A DNA stretch of 64,000 nucleotides, taken from assembly GCA_013152085.1 (NCBI GenBank), contig JAADHC010000036.1:1-64000 (forward strand). The letters are read 5' to 3'. The translations under genes and the position numbers were made by a program. Each line of letters begins with the position of its first letter. Within the stretch, counting starts at the first letter, position 1. Below are positions 10,659-20,384 of the stretch, one piece after another. This stretch comes from Chlorobiota bacterium (GTDB lineage: Bacteria > Bacteroidota > Bacteroidia > Bacteroidales > VadinHA17). The notes beneath the pieces are model-generated. The model saw only the letters and a program-made list of their open reading frames with translations, was not told where the DNA came from and made no database searches.

Positions 10659-12641
10659 ATGAATAAAATCAGATTCTTTCTGCTGGCAACCTTATCATTG
10701 GTTTTACTAGGATTTACATATTCCATTACAAAAAAATCATCTTTGGAAAGCACGGAAACATCAAATCGATCTCGGCAAAATATTTCCACGAATGGGGATA
10801 AAAGAGATCTTTTTCAGAGATGCTGGTCTTACGTGTCTGAAACTTCTGCGGTTATATACTGGCAATTGGGAGATATCAGTTCCTCGGCAAGAAGTTACAT
10901 AGAATATGGAAAAACGAAAAAACTCGGATCACAAACTCAGGTTACCATAAAACCCCGCTGGGCCCAATATCATCAATTAAAAAACCTTGATCCGGAAACC
11001 ACCTGTTATTACAGGATGGTGGTGGTTGATCCGGAAACCAACCGGGAAACCAAAAGCGAAATCCTAAAGATTACGTTAAAAAACAAAAAAAATGCAATCC
11101 GGATACCGGATAACATAACCGGATCGACTCCTTATATATTAGATAAACCGGGAGCTTACTATATCCTGACAAAAGATATTACAGCCAAAGGTACCGCCAT
11201 TGAGATCACCGGTAAAGGAGTCACCCTGGATCTGAACGGACATACCGTAACTTTTGGAGACGACACAAACGAACAGGTTTATGGAGTAAGATTTGCCGAC
11301 TGGGGCAATTCGGTATTATGTAACGGATATATCGTTCAGGGAAGAAAATCCCGTGACTACAGTGCAGCGATTGTCAGTCTGGACCGTACGGTCCCCACAG
11401 AAATATTCGGAATCACAACGGATGTTCATCTTCCAAATGCTTTTCCCGTTTTTATGAACCATGCCAACAAGGTAAATATTCATCATAACTATATTTACAG
11501 CAGGGTTACTGAAATTGAGTGCCGTCATTATCCGGGTAATGCATTAATGAGAATATACACATACGGAGGGGATATTCACATCCATGACAACCTGTTTTCG
11601 GAAGGATGTCATTGGGGTATTAATGTAAGAATCGTCAGCCGTACGGTAAAAAATGTCGAGATAGACCATAATGACATCCGGCATCACCAACAATATGTAA
11701 ACGGGTATGCTATTGCACCCTGTGAAGGAGCTCGGGTTCATGACAATAAAATCACTTCCTCGGGTAGGGGCATTCATATTACCAAAGAAAATATTCAGGT
11801 CTATAATAATTATATTGACACCAAAGGGCATCAACAACTTAGCGATTATCCGGCAAAGACCCGTCCTTTCAAACACCGCATGATAGAATGTCACGGTATT
11901 AAACTGGAAGGGAACCATGCCCGGAATTGTAAGATCTATAACAATTTTGTACGGATTACACAATATCTTCCTGCCGATTCTGACGGGAAAGGATCCCCGG
12001 AGGATAAAATGGATAATGGGGTTTATATTCGTTCCTCGGCAACATCTCTCTCTTCAGATAAACTGGTTGATACTACACAGAATTGGGAAAAAGACCGCTG
12101 GAGGTTTTATTATGTCAAATACATTCCGGATCAGCCACCGGTAAAAATCACGGGGAATGACGCCCATACACTTTTTGCTGATTTCAAAGAGGCTGTCCCC
12201 TCAGAATATACCATTTACATGAAATGGATTTATGTACCGCCCACTCCCCTGAACATCGCCTGCTATGACCCTAACGGAACAAATGAAATCTACAATAATA
12301 CGTTTACCGGAATAACCTATTATAATGAAACCCGGCATGGGGATTACGGAGATACGGGAGAATGGGCTACTGCAATTATGTTTATCTGGATGAAATACGG
12401 ACCGGCCGAACCCGGAAAATTCGCTGCCTGTGTTCATAACAACCGCTTTTTCAGCAATGACCTTTTTCTCAATACCGGTACGGAAGTTAACATGACGGTC
12501 CGGATTGAAAATAACACTTTCACTCTGTTAAAGAAACCTTTTGCCACCGTCAGGACAAACCGGATACGAGGCGTTGGCGAAGCTTTTGAAAAACAAGTCA
12601 GAAATAGTAATAATACTTTTAATGAACAGGAAAAAAAATAA
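10659..12641 (+). CDS. Right-handed beta-helix protein with N-terminal FN3-like domain
   Basis: This 660-residue exported protein begins with a hydrophobic signal (FFLLATLSLVLLGFTYS). Residues about 50-130 resemble the FN3-like domain found before metallophosphatases (TSAVIYWQLGD, YHQLKNLDPETTCYYRMVV). From about residue 150 it changes to a parallel beta-helix. It has the entry motif KGVTLDLNGHTVTFGD and then repeated Asn/His turns such as NIHHNYIYS, HIHDNLFSEG, EIDHNDIRHH, RVHDNKITSSG and QVYNNYID. Such helices occur in polysaccharide lyases, epimerases and pectinase-like hydrolases. I see no diagnostic active site. It follows the transglutaminase-like gene by three bases and precedes the propeller gene by five, so the three form one tight unit. 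Confidence 0.82.
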   Translation: MNKIRFFLLATLSLVLLGFTYSITKKSSLESTETSNRSRQNISTNGDKRDLFQRCWSYVSETSAVIYWQLGDISSSARSYIEYGKTKKLGSQTQVTIKPRWAQYHQLKNLDPETTCYYRMVVVDPETNRETKSEILKITLKNKKNAIRIPDNITGSTPYILDKPGAYYILTKDITAKGTAIEITGKGVTLDLNGHTVTFGDDTNEQVYGVRFADWGNSVLCNGYIVQGRKSRDYSAAIVSLDRTVPTEIFGITTDVHLPNAFPVFMNHANKVNIHHNYIYSRVTEIECRHYPGNALMRIYTYGGDIHIHDNLFSEGCHWGINVRIVSRTVKNVEIDHNDIRHHQQYVNGYAIAPCEGARVHDNKITSSGRGIHITKENIQVYNNYIDTKGHQQLSDYPAKTRPFKHRMIECHGIKLEGNHARNCKIYNNFVRITQYLPADSDGKGSPEDKMDNGVYIRSSATSLSSDKLVDTTQNWEKDRWRFYYVKYIPDQPPVKITGNDAHTLFADFKEAVPSEYTIYMKWIYVPPTPLNIACYDPNGTNEIYNNTFTGITYYNETRHGDYGDTGEWATAIMFIWMKYGPAEPGKFAACVHNNRFFSNDLFLNTGTEVNMTVRIENNTFTLLKKPFATVRTNRIRGVGEAFEKQVRNSNNTFNEQEKK

Positions 12642-12646
12642 TCCAT

Positions 12647-13600
12647 ATGAAAACAATAATTTACCTGGCTTTAATATTACTGCTCATTCCTTTCGCTGGC
12701 TGTAAAAACGCACGGAAAACTGAAAAGGAAAAAAATTCCGGTCAGGGATTTCCGAATGAGATGGTACGTTTTGCTCCTTACAAAACCAATCCCGTTTTTT
12801 CAGGTTCGGACACCAACACCTGGGACAGGAAAATCCGCGAACGGGGATATATTTTATTGGATGAAGGAATATATAAAATGTGGTATACCGGATATAAAGG
12901 AGGAGACGATGATCCGAAATATGTGGGCTATGCCACTTCAACAGACGGAATCCGTTGGAAAAGATATCCTGATAATCCGGTTTATAGCGATATCTGGACC
13001 GAAGATATGCAGGTCATAAAACATAAAGGCGTTTATTATATGTTTGCCGAAGGGAAAAATGATGTGGCTCATTGGTTAACATCCATGGATGGGATCCATT
13101 GGAAAGAGAAAGGACCACTCGATATCCGGTATGCCGACGGACAACCGCTCAAACCGGGACCCTACGGGACACCTGCCGTATGGATCGAAAATAACAAATG
13201 GTACCTTTTTTATGAACGTAATGACGAGGCAATCTGGCTTGCCGCCTCCACCGACCATAAAGTCTGGACAAATGTTCAGGATGATCCCGTTATGAAACCC
13301 GGTCCCGGAAAATATGATACTGTTGCCATTGCCGTAAATCAGATCGTAAAATATAAAGGGAAATATTATGCTTTTTATCATGGAACCGATTTTGCAGACT
13401 GGTTGAACAACGAAGGGAAGTCAACCTGGTCATCCAATGTCGCCATGTCAGAAGACTTGATTCATTGGGTTAAATATCCCGGTAATCCCATTATCGGCGA
13501 CAACCATTCCAGCCCCATCCTGGTTTTTGACGGAAAACAATACCGGTTATATACGATGCACGCAGCCGTATGGCTCTATTTTCCAGACAAAACCCGGTAA
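12647..13600 (+). CDS. Five-bladed propeller lipoprotein, GH43/GH32-like glycosidase fold
   Basis: This 317-residue protein has a lipobox (LLIPFAGCKN), so it is membrane-attached. At least five blade-like repeats are visible, each with an aromatic strand followed by D-G-x-x-W: GIYKMWYTGYKG ... STDGIRWKRYPDNPV; GVYYMFAEG ... SMDGIHWKEKG; NKWYLFYERND ... STDHKVWT; GKYYAFYHGTD ... SEDLIHWVKYPGNPI; KQYRLYTMHAAVW. This is the layout of family GH43, GH32 and GH130-type proteins. Asp and Glu candidates are present, but I cannot assign the catalytic set or the linkage. It starts five bases after the beta-helix stop. Confidence 0.75.
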   Translation: MKTIIYLALILLLIPFAGCKNARKTEKEKNSGQGFPNEMVRFAPYKTNPVFSGSDTNTWDRKIRERGYILLDEGIYKMWYTGYKGGDDDPKYVGYATSTDGIRWKRYPDNPVYSDIWTEDMQVIKHKGVYYMFAEGKNDVAHWLTSMDGIHWKEKGPLDIRYADGQPLKPGPYGTPAVWIENNKWYLFYERNDEAIWLAASTDHKVWTNVQDDPVMKPGPGKYDTVAIAVNQIVKYKGKYYAFYHGTDFADWLNNEGKSTWSSNVAMSEDLIHWVKYPGNPIIGDNHSSPILVFDGKQYRLYTMHAAVWLYFPDKTR

Positions 13601-13663
13601 ACTGGCTGATATCAGAACATGTTTAAAATTCATTCACGATGAAGCATATAAAATCTGATAAAA

Positions 13664-15094
13664 ATGAAAAAAACATTAAGTTATTTAGTTATCCTGGTGA
13701 TTGTTTCAGGGATAACAATTAAAGCATCAGCTCAAAAAACAATTTATGTGAGACCTGTTGTAACGGATGAAGTTCTGACCAATCCCGGGATGGGTTTTAT
13801 GACTTTTCAACGTTTTAACGGAGATACGCTTAATGCAGGATCAGGGTGGACGGAAGGATTTCCTGTCGAATACCAGAAATTTGACGGAGACCTTAAAAAC
13901 AAGGATTACCCGGAAACGTCCATAGCATATTTCAGGGTTTATTGGAAGTTCGTAGAACCGGAAATGGGAAAATATAACTGGGAAATGATTGACAAAGCCC
14001 TGAAAACAGCACATGATCGGCAACAAACACTTATGCTACGCATCGCACCATATGGCACCGGGCCTGACCGGGATGTTCCGGAATGGTATCGCGCCATGAC
14101 GGGAGACAGGGATGAGTGGCTGCCCGATGGTAAAAAAGGCTGGCGGGTAGATGCCGAAGATCCCGGATACGCCCGGTATTTCGGGAAAATGATTAAAGAT
14201 CTTGGTCAACGGTATGACGGACACCCGGACCTTGAAGCCGTTGATCTTTCAATTGTCGGATTCTGGGGAGAAGGCAGAGGTTCCGCCATACTTACACAAC
14301 AAACAAGGGAAGCTTTGGTAAACGCCTATACTGATCATTTCAAAAAGACACCACTAATTATGCTTCTGACAGATGAAAAAACGAATAAATACGGTCTTAC
14401 ACAGGCAAATGTGGGCTGGAGAGTGGATTGCATCGGAGATTTGGGCTTCTGGGCAAAGGAACAGGATGGCTGGACACATATGTACCGCTATTATCCTCAG
14501 GGAATTATCAATTTCGGAATGAAAGACGCCTGGAGAAAAGCACCGGTGAGCCTGGAAATCTGCGGCACATTAAAAAGCTGGAAAGCAAAACAAGGGTACA
14601 ACATTAATGATGTGGAATATATCATTAATGAAACTTTAAAATGGCATATTTCTTCTTTTAACGCCAAATCTTCAGGAGTGCCCGAAGAATGGTGGCCCCA
14701 GATCAACCGTTGGCTTAATAAAATGGGGTACCGTCTGGTATTGCGCAGTTTTGCTTACCCTGAATATATTGCAGCCAATAAAAAACTTTCTTTCAAATCC
14801 TGGTGGGAAAATAAAGGCGTAGCACCCTGTTATAAAAAGTTCCTTCTGGCAATCAGACTTACAAATGAAAAAAGATCTGTGGTTATGATCACTGATGCAG
14901 ATATTACTACATGGCTGCCCGGTGACAATCTCTATGACGATGCGGTGTTTGTTCCTTATGATATGCCTGCAGGTGAATATATTTTACAAGTTGGAATTGT
15001 TGACCGGCAAACCCATGAGCCCAGGGTGAAACTTGCTATCGCTGGCAGAGACACCGAAGGATGGTACACTATTGGCAAAATAAAAATTCAATAA
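13664..15094 (+). CDS. DUF4832-type TIM-barrel glycosidase-like protein, paralogue 1
   Basis: This 476-residue secreted protein has a signal peptide ending KASAQ. The N-terminal part carries LTNPGMGFMTFQRFNGD, SIAYFRVYWKFVEPEMGKYNW and MLRIAPYG, the pattern of a clan GH-A-like barrel (a Y-W-x-F-E-P-x-x-G-x-Y-x-W strand as in GH42/GH5-like enzymes). A possible acid/base Glu lies in VGFWGEGRG near residue 205, and a second Glu in VSLEICGTLKSW near 300. The C-terminal domain (LSFKSWWENKGVAPCYKKF to TEGWYTIGKIKI) is a beta-sandwich typical of DUF4832. Two close relatives follow at 15109 and 20385. The substrate is unknown. It follows the propeller gene after 63 bases. Confidence 0.82.
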   Translation: MKKTLSYLVILVIVSGITIKASAQKTIYVRPVVTDEVLTNPGMGFMTFQRFNGDTLNAGSGWTEGFPVEYQKFDGDLKNKDYPETSIAYFRVYWKFVEPEMGKYNWEMIDKALKTAHDRQQTLMLRIAPYGTGPDRDVPEWYRAMTGDRDEWLPDGKKGWRVDAEDPGYARYFGKMIKDLGQRYDGHPDLEAVDLSIVGFWGEGRGSAILTQQTREALVNAYTDHFKKTPLIMLLTDEKTNKYGLTQANVGWRVDCIGDLGFWAKEQDGWTHMYRYYPQGIINFGMKDAWRKAPVSLEICGTLKSWKAKQGYNINDVEYIINETLKWHISSFNAKSSGVPEEWWPQINRWLNKMGYRLVLRSFAYPEYIAANKKLSFKSWWENKGVAPCYKKFLLAIRLTNEKRSVVMITDADITTWLPGDNLYDDAVFVPYDMPAGEYILQVGIVDRQTHEPRVKLAIAGRDTEGWYTIGKIKIQ

Positions 15095-15108
15095 ATAAAA
15101 CCAACACC

Positions 15109-16557
15109 ATGAAAAAAAGACAATTTGCTTTATCGTGGATCATTATGATAATTCTTATGCTGACACCCGCTGAAATCCGGGCTCAGAAAATCATAACCGT
15201 GAAACCTCACGAAATTGATGACGTGCTCATAAACCCCGGAATGGGATTTATGACTTTCCAGCGGTTTAACGGGGATAAATTAAACGAAGGAACCGGATGG
15301 ACGGAAGGGTTTCCTATTGAATATCAGAAGTTTAATGGGAATCTGGAAATAAAAGGACACCCTATGACTTCCATAGCTTATTTCAGGTTATACTGGAGGT
15401 TCCTGGAACCCGAACAGGGAAAATACAACTGGGAGCTTATCGATAAAGCATTGAAAACCGCTCATGAAAGAAAACAACAGCTTTTGTTCAGGCTTGCTCC
15501 TTACGGTAACAAAATACCCGAAACAGATGTGCCCGACTGGTACAGAAAGATAGTGGGTGATACATTCATTAACCAGTCTGTCGTAGAACACTGGCAGGTT
15601 GACCATGAAGATTCCCGGTATACAAAATATTTTGGTAACATTATTCGCGAAATGGGAAAACGGTACGATGGTCATCCTGACCTTGATGCTATCGATATGG
15701 CCCTTATCGGTGCGTGGGGTGAAGGGGAGCACACTGAACTTCTGTCAGAAAAAACCATGAAAGCCCTGGTGGATGCATATGTGGAGTCTTTTAAAGAGAC
15801 TCCTCTGATAATACAGTTAACAGATCCTGAAAGTAATCAATATGCCCTTTCGAAAGCCAACGTCGGCTGGCGTGTGGATTGCCTGGGAGATCTGGGCTTC
15901 TGGGCCAAAGAACAAAATGGCTTTACTCACATGTTTGACAGATATCCACAGGATGTTATTAACTGCGGAATGCAGGATGCCTGGAAAAAAGCACCTGTAT
16001 CCCTTGAAGCCTGCGGAACCATCAAAGGGTGGAAGGAAAATCAGGGGTATTCAATCGAAGATGTCCGGTTTATTATTCATGAATCATTACTATGGCACAT
16101 TTCCTCATTCAACAATAAATCTTCACCCGTACCGGAAGAGTGGCGCCCGGAAATAGACAAATGGTTAAAAAAAATGGGATACCGCTTTATACTCAGAAAG
16201 TTTACTTATCCTGAATCCGTTATTCCTGACGGCAAGCTTTCTTTCACATCCTGGTGGGAAAACGGTGGAGTGGCCCCATGTTATAAAAATTATCTGTTGG
16301 CAATCCGACTGACAAATCCGGCATATTCCAAAATCTTCATAACCAAGGCAGATATCAAGAGCTGGCTCCCCGGGAACAACCTTTATGATAATGCCGTATT
16401 TATTCCATTGGAAATGCCGGCCGGTTTTTATACCCTGCAAATCGGGATCATCGACCCCCTGACTTCAAAACCTGAAATTAACCTGGCTATTGAAGGAAGA
16501 GATACAGAAGGCTGGTACACTATGGGGAAAATTAAAATCGGAAAAGCAGAAAAGTAA
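15109..16557 (+). CDS. DUF4832-type TIM-barrel glycosidase-like protein, paralogue 2
   Basis: This 482-residue copy is directly downstream of paralogue 1 and shares its whole layout: signal peptide (ending EIRAQ), NPGMGFMTFQRFNGD, YFRLYWRFLEPEQGKYNWEL, ALIGAWGEGEH with the candidate acid/base Glu, SLEACGTIKGW, and the C-terminal sandwich SFTSWWENGGVAPCYK to GWYTMGKIKIG. An upstream ATG at 15061 is in frame but lies inside paralogue 1; ATG 15109 places the signal peptide correctly and is preferred. The adjacency and similar length point to tandem duplication followed by divergence. Confidence 0.83.
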   Translation: MKKRQFALSWIIMIILMLTPAEIRAQKIITVKPHEIDDVLINPGMGFMTFQRFNGDKLNEGTGWTEGFPIEYQKFNGNLEIKGHPMTSIAYFRLYWRFLEPEQGKYNWELIDKALKTAHERKQQLLFRLAPYGNKIPETDVPDWYRKIVGDTFINQSVVEHWQVDHEDSRYTKYFGNIIREMGKRYDGHPDLDAIDMALIGAWGEGEHTELLSEKTMKALVDAYVESFKETPLIIQLTDPESNQYALSKANVGWRVDCLGDLGFWAKEQNGFTHMFDRYPQDVINCGMQDAWKKAPVSLEACGTIKGWKENQGYSIEDVRFIIHESLLWHISSFNNKSSPVPEEWRPEIDKWLKKMGYRFILRKFTYPESVIPDGKLSFTSWWENGGVAPCYKNYLLAIRLTNPAYSKIFITKADIKSWLPGNNLYDNAVFIPLEMPAGFYTLQIGIIDPLTSKPEINLAIEGRDTEGWYTMGKIKIGKAEK

Positions 16558-16597
16558 AACATGTTTTCAGTTCTATTAAAATATTATCGTAAAGAAT

Positions 16598-17650
16598 ATG
16601 AAAACAAAAACAAACAGAAGATCTTTCATTAAAACTGCGGCTTTAGCCGGTATCAGCTTAAGTTTTGTTGGAAAAGCAGATATATTTGCAGGTAGCAGAG
16701 CAGAGGAACTTCCGCCTTTGCTCATCGACTCAGCCGGTAAGTCAATTAAATCCTTACCAGGCTGGGAAAAGCAACGGACCATAATCAAAAAAAGATGGCT
16801 TGATTATCTTGGAGCCCTGGAACCAAATCCGAATCCGCCTGTACTTAAGATAATGAAGGAAGATCATCCTGAAGGATTGATTCGCCAGCTCGTTGAATAC
16901 GAAAGTGAACCCGGTATCATTGTTCGGGGTTATCTGATCAAGCCGGATGATATCAGCAACCCTCTTCCCGGAATTGTTGCATTGCACTCTACCAGTGACA
17001 ACCAGATGGTTTATATTGCAGGTGTGGAAAAAGGAAAAATAGTTGCCTTCGGAACCAAACTGGCGAAGCAGGGTTTTGTGGTTTTTTGTCCACAGTGTTT
17101 TCTATGGCATGACAAAGGAGACTATAGCTGGGCGCAGCAGGTACAACGTTTTCAGGAACGGCATCCCCAATCCAAAGGGATGTCCAAAATGCTGTTTGAT
17201 GCACAAAGAGCGGTAGATGTTTTAGTGAATCTGAAAGAGGTTGATTCAGAACGAATTGGGACAATAGGTCATTCTCTGGGGGCAAAAGAAGCCTTGTACC
17301 TGGCAGCATTTGACGACAGAATCAAAGTTACCGTAAGTAATGAAGGAGGGATAGGTATCGATTTTTCCAACTGGGATGACGTATGGTATCTTGGAAAAGA
17401 AATTCATGATTTCGGCCATCAGCACCATGAAGTACTCTCCCTGGTAGCTCCGAAACCTTTCCTGCTGATCGGGGGAGATATGTATGACGGCGAAAAAAGC
17501 CGGCCTTACATTCAGGCTGTATTACCGGTATATGAACTTTACGGTAAAAATATGATTCACCATATCGAATTGTATAATCACGGACAGGGTCATAACGTCA
17601 CCCCCGTCGCAGAAAAGCGAACCTACGAGTGGATCAGAAAATTCCTGTGA
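16598..17650 (+). CDS. Tat-type secreted alpha/beta hydrolase (dienelactone hydrolase/acetyl xylan esterase-like)
   Basis: This 350-residue enzyme starts with a twin-arginine signal (NRRSFIKTAALAGISLSF). It has the alpha/beta-hydrolase nucleophile elbow IGTIGHSLGAKEAL near residue 222, an Asp-containing strand (LLIGGDMYDGEKS) and a C-terminal His block (YNHGQGHNVT). EPGIIVRGYLIKPDD is the N-terminal strand seen in prolyl oligopeptidase and acetyl xylan esterase relatives. It probably removes acyl esters from glycans in the periplasm, but the substrate is not shown. It ends the long plus-strand series that started at base 1 and faces the convergent GH36-like gene. Confidence 0.82.
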   Translation: MKTKTNRRSFIKTAALAGISLSFVGKADIFAGSRAEELPPLLIDSAGKSIKSLPGWEKQRTIIKKRWLDYLGALEPNPNPPVLKIMKEDHPEGLIRQLVEYESEPGIIVRGYLIKPDDISNPLPGIVALHSTSDNQMVYIAGVEKGKIVAFGTKLAKQGFVVFCPQCFLWHDKGDYSWAQQVQRFQERHPQSKGMSKMLFDAQRAVDVLVNLKEVDSERIGTIGHSLGAKEALYLAAFDDRIKVTVSNEGGIGIDFSNWDDVWYLGKEIHDFGHQHHEVLSLVAPKPFLLIGGDMYDGEKSRPYIQAVLPVYELYGKNMIHHIELYNHGQGHNVTPVAEKRTYEWIRKFL

Positions 17651-18030
17651 GAACCTTTTTTCATCAATCCATAAACGCTTTCTTTAATCGTTTATGTATT
17701 ACCGGTTTGCTTGTAACTTGTTACTTCAGTGAATAGTACACATTATTTCCTTATAGTGAGTTTAGGTGTTGTTTATTCGTTTTTATTTGAATCTGTTTTC
17801 CTTATTCCGGAGGTATCTGTTGCCGACATTAATGAAAACAAATATTTTTTTCAACATCTTCCGGCATTATTTTTCTATCTGGTTCGTTAAACAAATCAAC
17901 CTATTTAAATAGGTATTTAAATAGGTTGATTAGATATTATAACTTCTTGTTACTTAGTTGAATATAAAATAAGACTGAATCTTTAACTCGTTAAACACCG
18001 TGTATGTTCTTCCAATAAAGGTTATCTGAA
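17651..18030. other. 380-bp non-coding gap between convergent genes
   Basis: I see no gene here on either strand. It holds the hairpin at 17894-17931 and a weaker one (CATAAACG at 17670-17677 pairing with CGTTTATG at 17689-17696, 11-base loop, no U-tract). Confidence 0.6.
17894..17931. terminator. Long perfect hairpin between convergent genes, possible bidirectional terminator
   Basis: AATCAACCTATTTAAATA (17894-17911) pairs perfectly with 17914-17931, leaving a 2-base spacer: an 18-bp stem. The core is also a 12-bp tandem repeat (TATTTAAATAGG at 17902-17913 and 17914-17925), and CCTATTTAAATAGG is itself a palindrome. It lies between convergent stops at 17650 and 18031. No strong U-tract follows it, so terminator activity is inferred from position. 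Confidence 0.55.
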
Positions 18031-20223
18031 TTATTGCTTGACCGGAATACATTCTATCAGCAAATGTTTATTGAATTCCGGAGTTATAACCGCTTCCGGA
18101 CCTTTTACCGTTCCCATTTCCTTTTCATTCACATAATCAAATACCGTGTATTTTTTCGCTTCAAGTCCTCTAAGTTCTATATCCCCGTGCCATTCATCAG
18201 CATAAAAGGCATAATACAAAGTATCCCCCTTCCGGATAACGTGGGATTCCGGTTTATCGTAAATAATATCATAAAGGTTCAGGTAATCCCCTTTACACAA
18301 CATTTTTTCATTATACAGTTTAAGCCATTTTTGCCAGTGTTTTTCCCTTTCGCCGGTTAGTTGCATATTTTCCGGTCCTCCGGGCCAGGTAAATTTTGTC
18401 CCGATCACTCCGCCGGGTCCCATAGATGTGGCAAAATCCTGTCCCACCTTTGCCGTATCGCTTTTATCATTCATGTCGACATCAATCCTTATATGCTCAA
18501 CATGATCAGTGTATGCAGGAGCATCAGTACCCCATAATGCTTTAATTACTTTCACCCTTCTTCTCGATTGCTCAACACTTGTCGGATCAGATGTTACAGG
18601 CTGGTCCGTATAAATCGATTGATAAAAGTCCTGAGGGGTTCCACAGTTACATATCTCGGTTACTGAATACGGCTTTAGTGATTTTGAAGTTTCATAAATG
18701 GTCTTTATCATTTCCGGAAGATCTTCATAAGATTCCCCGGGATATTTGTGATGATGTTCAGGATTATAACAGGGGGGAACCACATAATATGCATCCAGCT
18801 TATGCCCGTCAAAACCCCAGTCTTTAATAAACCGGGTCGTTAATTGTTTCATATACTCCTGCACTTCGGGAACAGCCGGACAAAGTTGAACCATATCGCG
18901 GCAATCCCTGGGATAGTTTCCATCCTTGTCCATAATTAACCAATCAGGATGGTCTCTCATAACCTGTGCCATACCCGGGTCAACCGATCCGCCAAAGGAG
19001 TTTATTTCTGCCGGTTGAACCGGAGTCGGCGCCCACCATATCTTCACTTTAAATCCTTGATGATGAAGAGAATCCACAAATTCCTTAACTTGTTTTTCAC
19101 CACCAGGGAATGTATAATCCCTGAGATTCCAGTCACCATATTTATCCCACCACCGATCATCGATTACAACCCAGTGAATCCCCAGTTCCTTTAATTTTGG
19201 AAGTGTTTTGTAAATATCATCCGTGGTGAAATCAGTAAGGTATCCCCATCCGCACCATATAGCTTCATATGCTTCCCCGGAAGGCTTCTTTTTTTCCACT
19301 CCCAGATCTGCCATTAATTTTGAGTAAATGCTTAAAGGATCAAAATAATCCAGAGAGTGGGCAATAACAACAGATTTTAAAGTTTTATAGCTTTCTTCCG
19401 GGGATAATTTTTCATTTATATCTTTGCGAATGGCCATGCTGACTTTTTGATCCGGTTCAACCTCAACCGGAAAAGATACTAATTGTGGTTTCGTTTCCAG
19501 ATGGGCAATTGCCATTCCCATCTTCTTGGTCCAAAGATCAACCAGGGGCACTCCCCCACCGGTCTTTGTTTTCGGATGGACTCCCATCCAATTATCCCGT
19601 TTGAACCCATCTTTAATTTTTATAATATAATCAAGGCCCCAAGCTATGGAAGCGCCCTGAAATGACCAGAAATCATAAGAATGAACATCCGGGTCAACTA
19701 AAGAGGCATCCATACGAAAATTATTACAATAATCCCGGTTAATTATCAGATCAGATACTCCCGTGTTTTTATACTCAACATAAGTAATTGCTATATCCGG
19801 ATATTTGTCATACAATTCCACACTCAGCGTTTTTTCAATCCTTATTCCATCAGGGCCATCAGCAATTCCTTTCAGGACCAGTTTTTTACCCGTTCCAAAT
19901 TCTGTTGAGACCGGTTCAGGTTTCAGATGATCATAGTTAACCTTAAAACATTTCACTTCTTTACCGTTCACCACGATAAAATGAGTTGGTTTTGATAATA
20001 CCCCTCCGGAATTTACATCATTTAGCGTGTTTCTTACGCCTTTATAATTGTAATAAACTTTACAATACATGTTACTATCGAACCTGAGTTCTATTCCTGA
20101 ATTCCGGAACCATATATAGCTTCCCGGTTTAAAGGAAAAATCAATTCCCGGCTTAGTACAAGAGGAACCAATCATTACAAAAATGACTAAAAATGATTTT
20201 AAAAACGACCACGATTTCTTCAT
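18031..20223 (-). CDS. GH36-like alpha-galactosidase family lipoprotein
   Basis: This 730-residue protein begins with a lipoprotein signal (LVIFVMIGSSCTKPG). A beta-sandwich occupies roughly residues 30-300. A TIM barrel follows: CGWGYLTDFT, VVIDDRWWDKYGDW near 355, FKVKIWWAPTP, GFDGHKLDAYYV with Asp477 as the likely nucleophile, and TDQPVTSDPTS near 546 as a candidate acid/base. A small beta domain ends the chain. This is the GH36/GH27 clan-D arrangement. Most characterised members cut alpha-galactosides, but raffinose-synthase-like and N-acetyl-specific relatives exist, so specificity is open. It is transcribed against the preceding genes and diverges from the third DUF4832 gene. Confidence 0.82.
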   Translation of the reverse strand: MKKSWSFLKSFLVIFVMIGSSCTKPGIDFSFKPGSYIWFRNSGIELRFDSNMYCKVYYNYKGVRNTLNDVNSGGVLSKPTHFIVVNGKEVKCFKVNYDHLKPEPVSTEFGTGKKLVLKGIADGPDGIRIEKTLSVELYDKYPDIAITYVEYKNTGVSDLIINRDYCNNFRMDASLVDPDVHSYDFWSFQGASIAWGLDYIIKIKDGFKRDNWMGVHPKTKTGGGVPLVDLWTKKMGMAIAHLETKPQLVSFPVEVEPDQKVSMAIRKDINEKLSPEESYKTLKSVVIAHSLDYFDPLSIYSKLMADLGVEKKKPSGEAYEAIWCGWGYLTDFTTDDIYKTLPKLKELGIHWVVIDDRWWDKYGDWNLRDYTFPGGEKQVKEFVDSLHHQGFKVKIWWAPTPVQPAEINSFGGSVDPGMAQVMRDHPDWLIMDKDGNYPRDCRDMVQLCPAVPEVQEYMKQLTTRFIKDWGFDGHKLDAYYVVPPCYNPEHHHKYPGESYEDLPEMIKTIYETSKSLKPYSVTEICNCGTPQDFYQSIYTDQPVTSDPTSVEQSRRRVKVIKALWGTDAPAYTDHVEHIRIDVDMNDKSDTAKVGQDFATSMGPGGVIGTKFTWPGGPENMQLTGEREKHWQKWLKLYNEKMLCKGDYLNLYDIIYDKPESHVIRKGDTLYYAFYADEWHGDIELRGLEAKKYTVFDYVNEKEMGTVKGPEAVITPEFNKHLLIECIPVKQ

Positions 20224-20384
20224 AAAGGTTATATTTTAATTAAGAAACGAAAGATAAAAAAGAAATTTTAAAGAATGATTCCCTTTTTCAAATATTTTTT
20301 TCCTATTTTCATCAGGTAAACATTTCGTTTCATTTTCATTCCATATTATGATAAAATAATTTAATTAACTAAAAAAATCATTCT

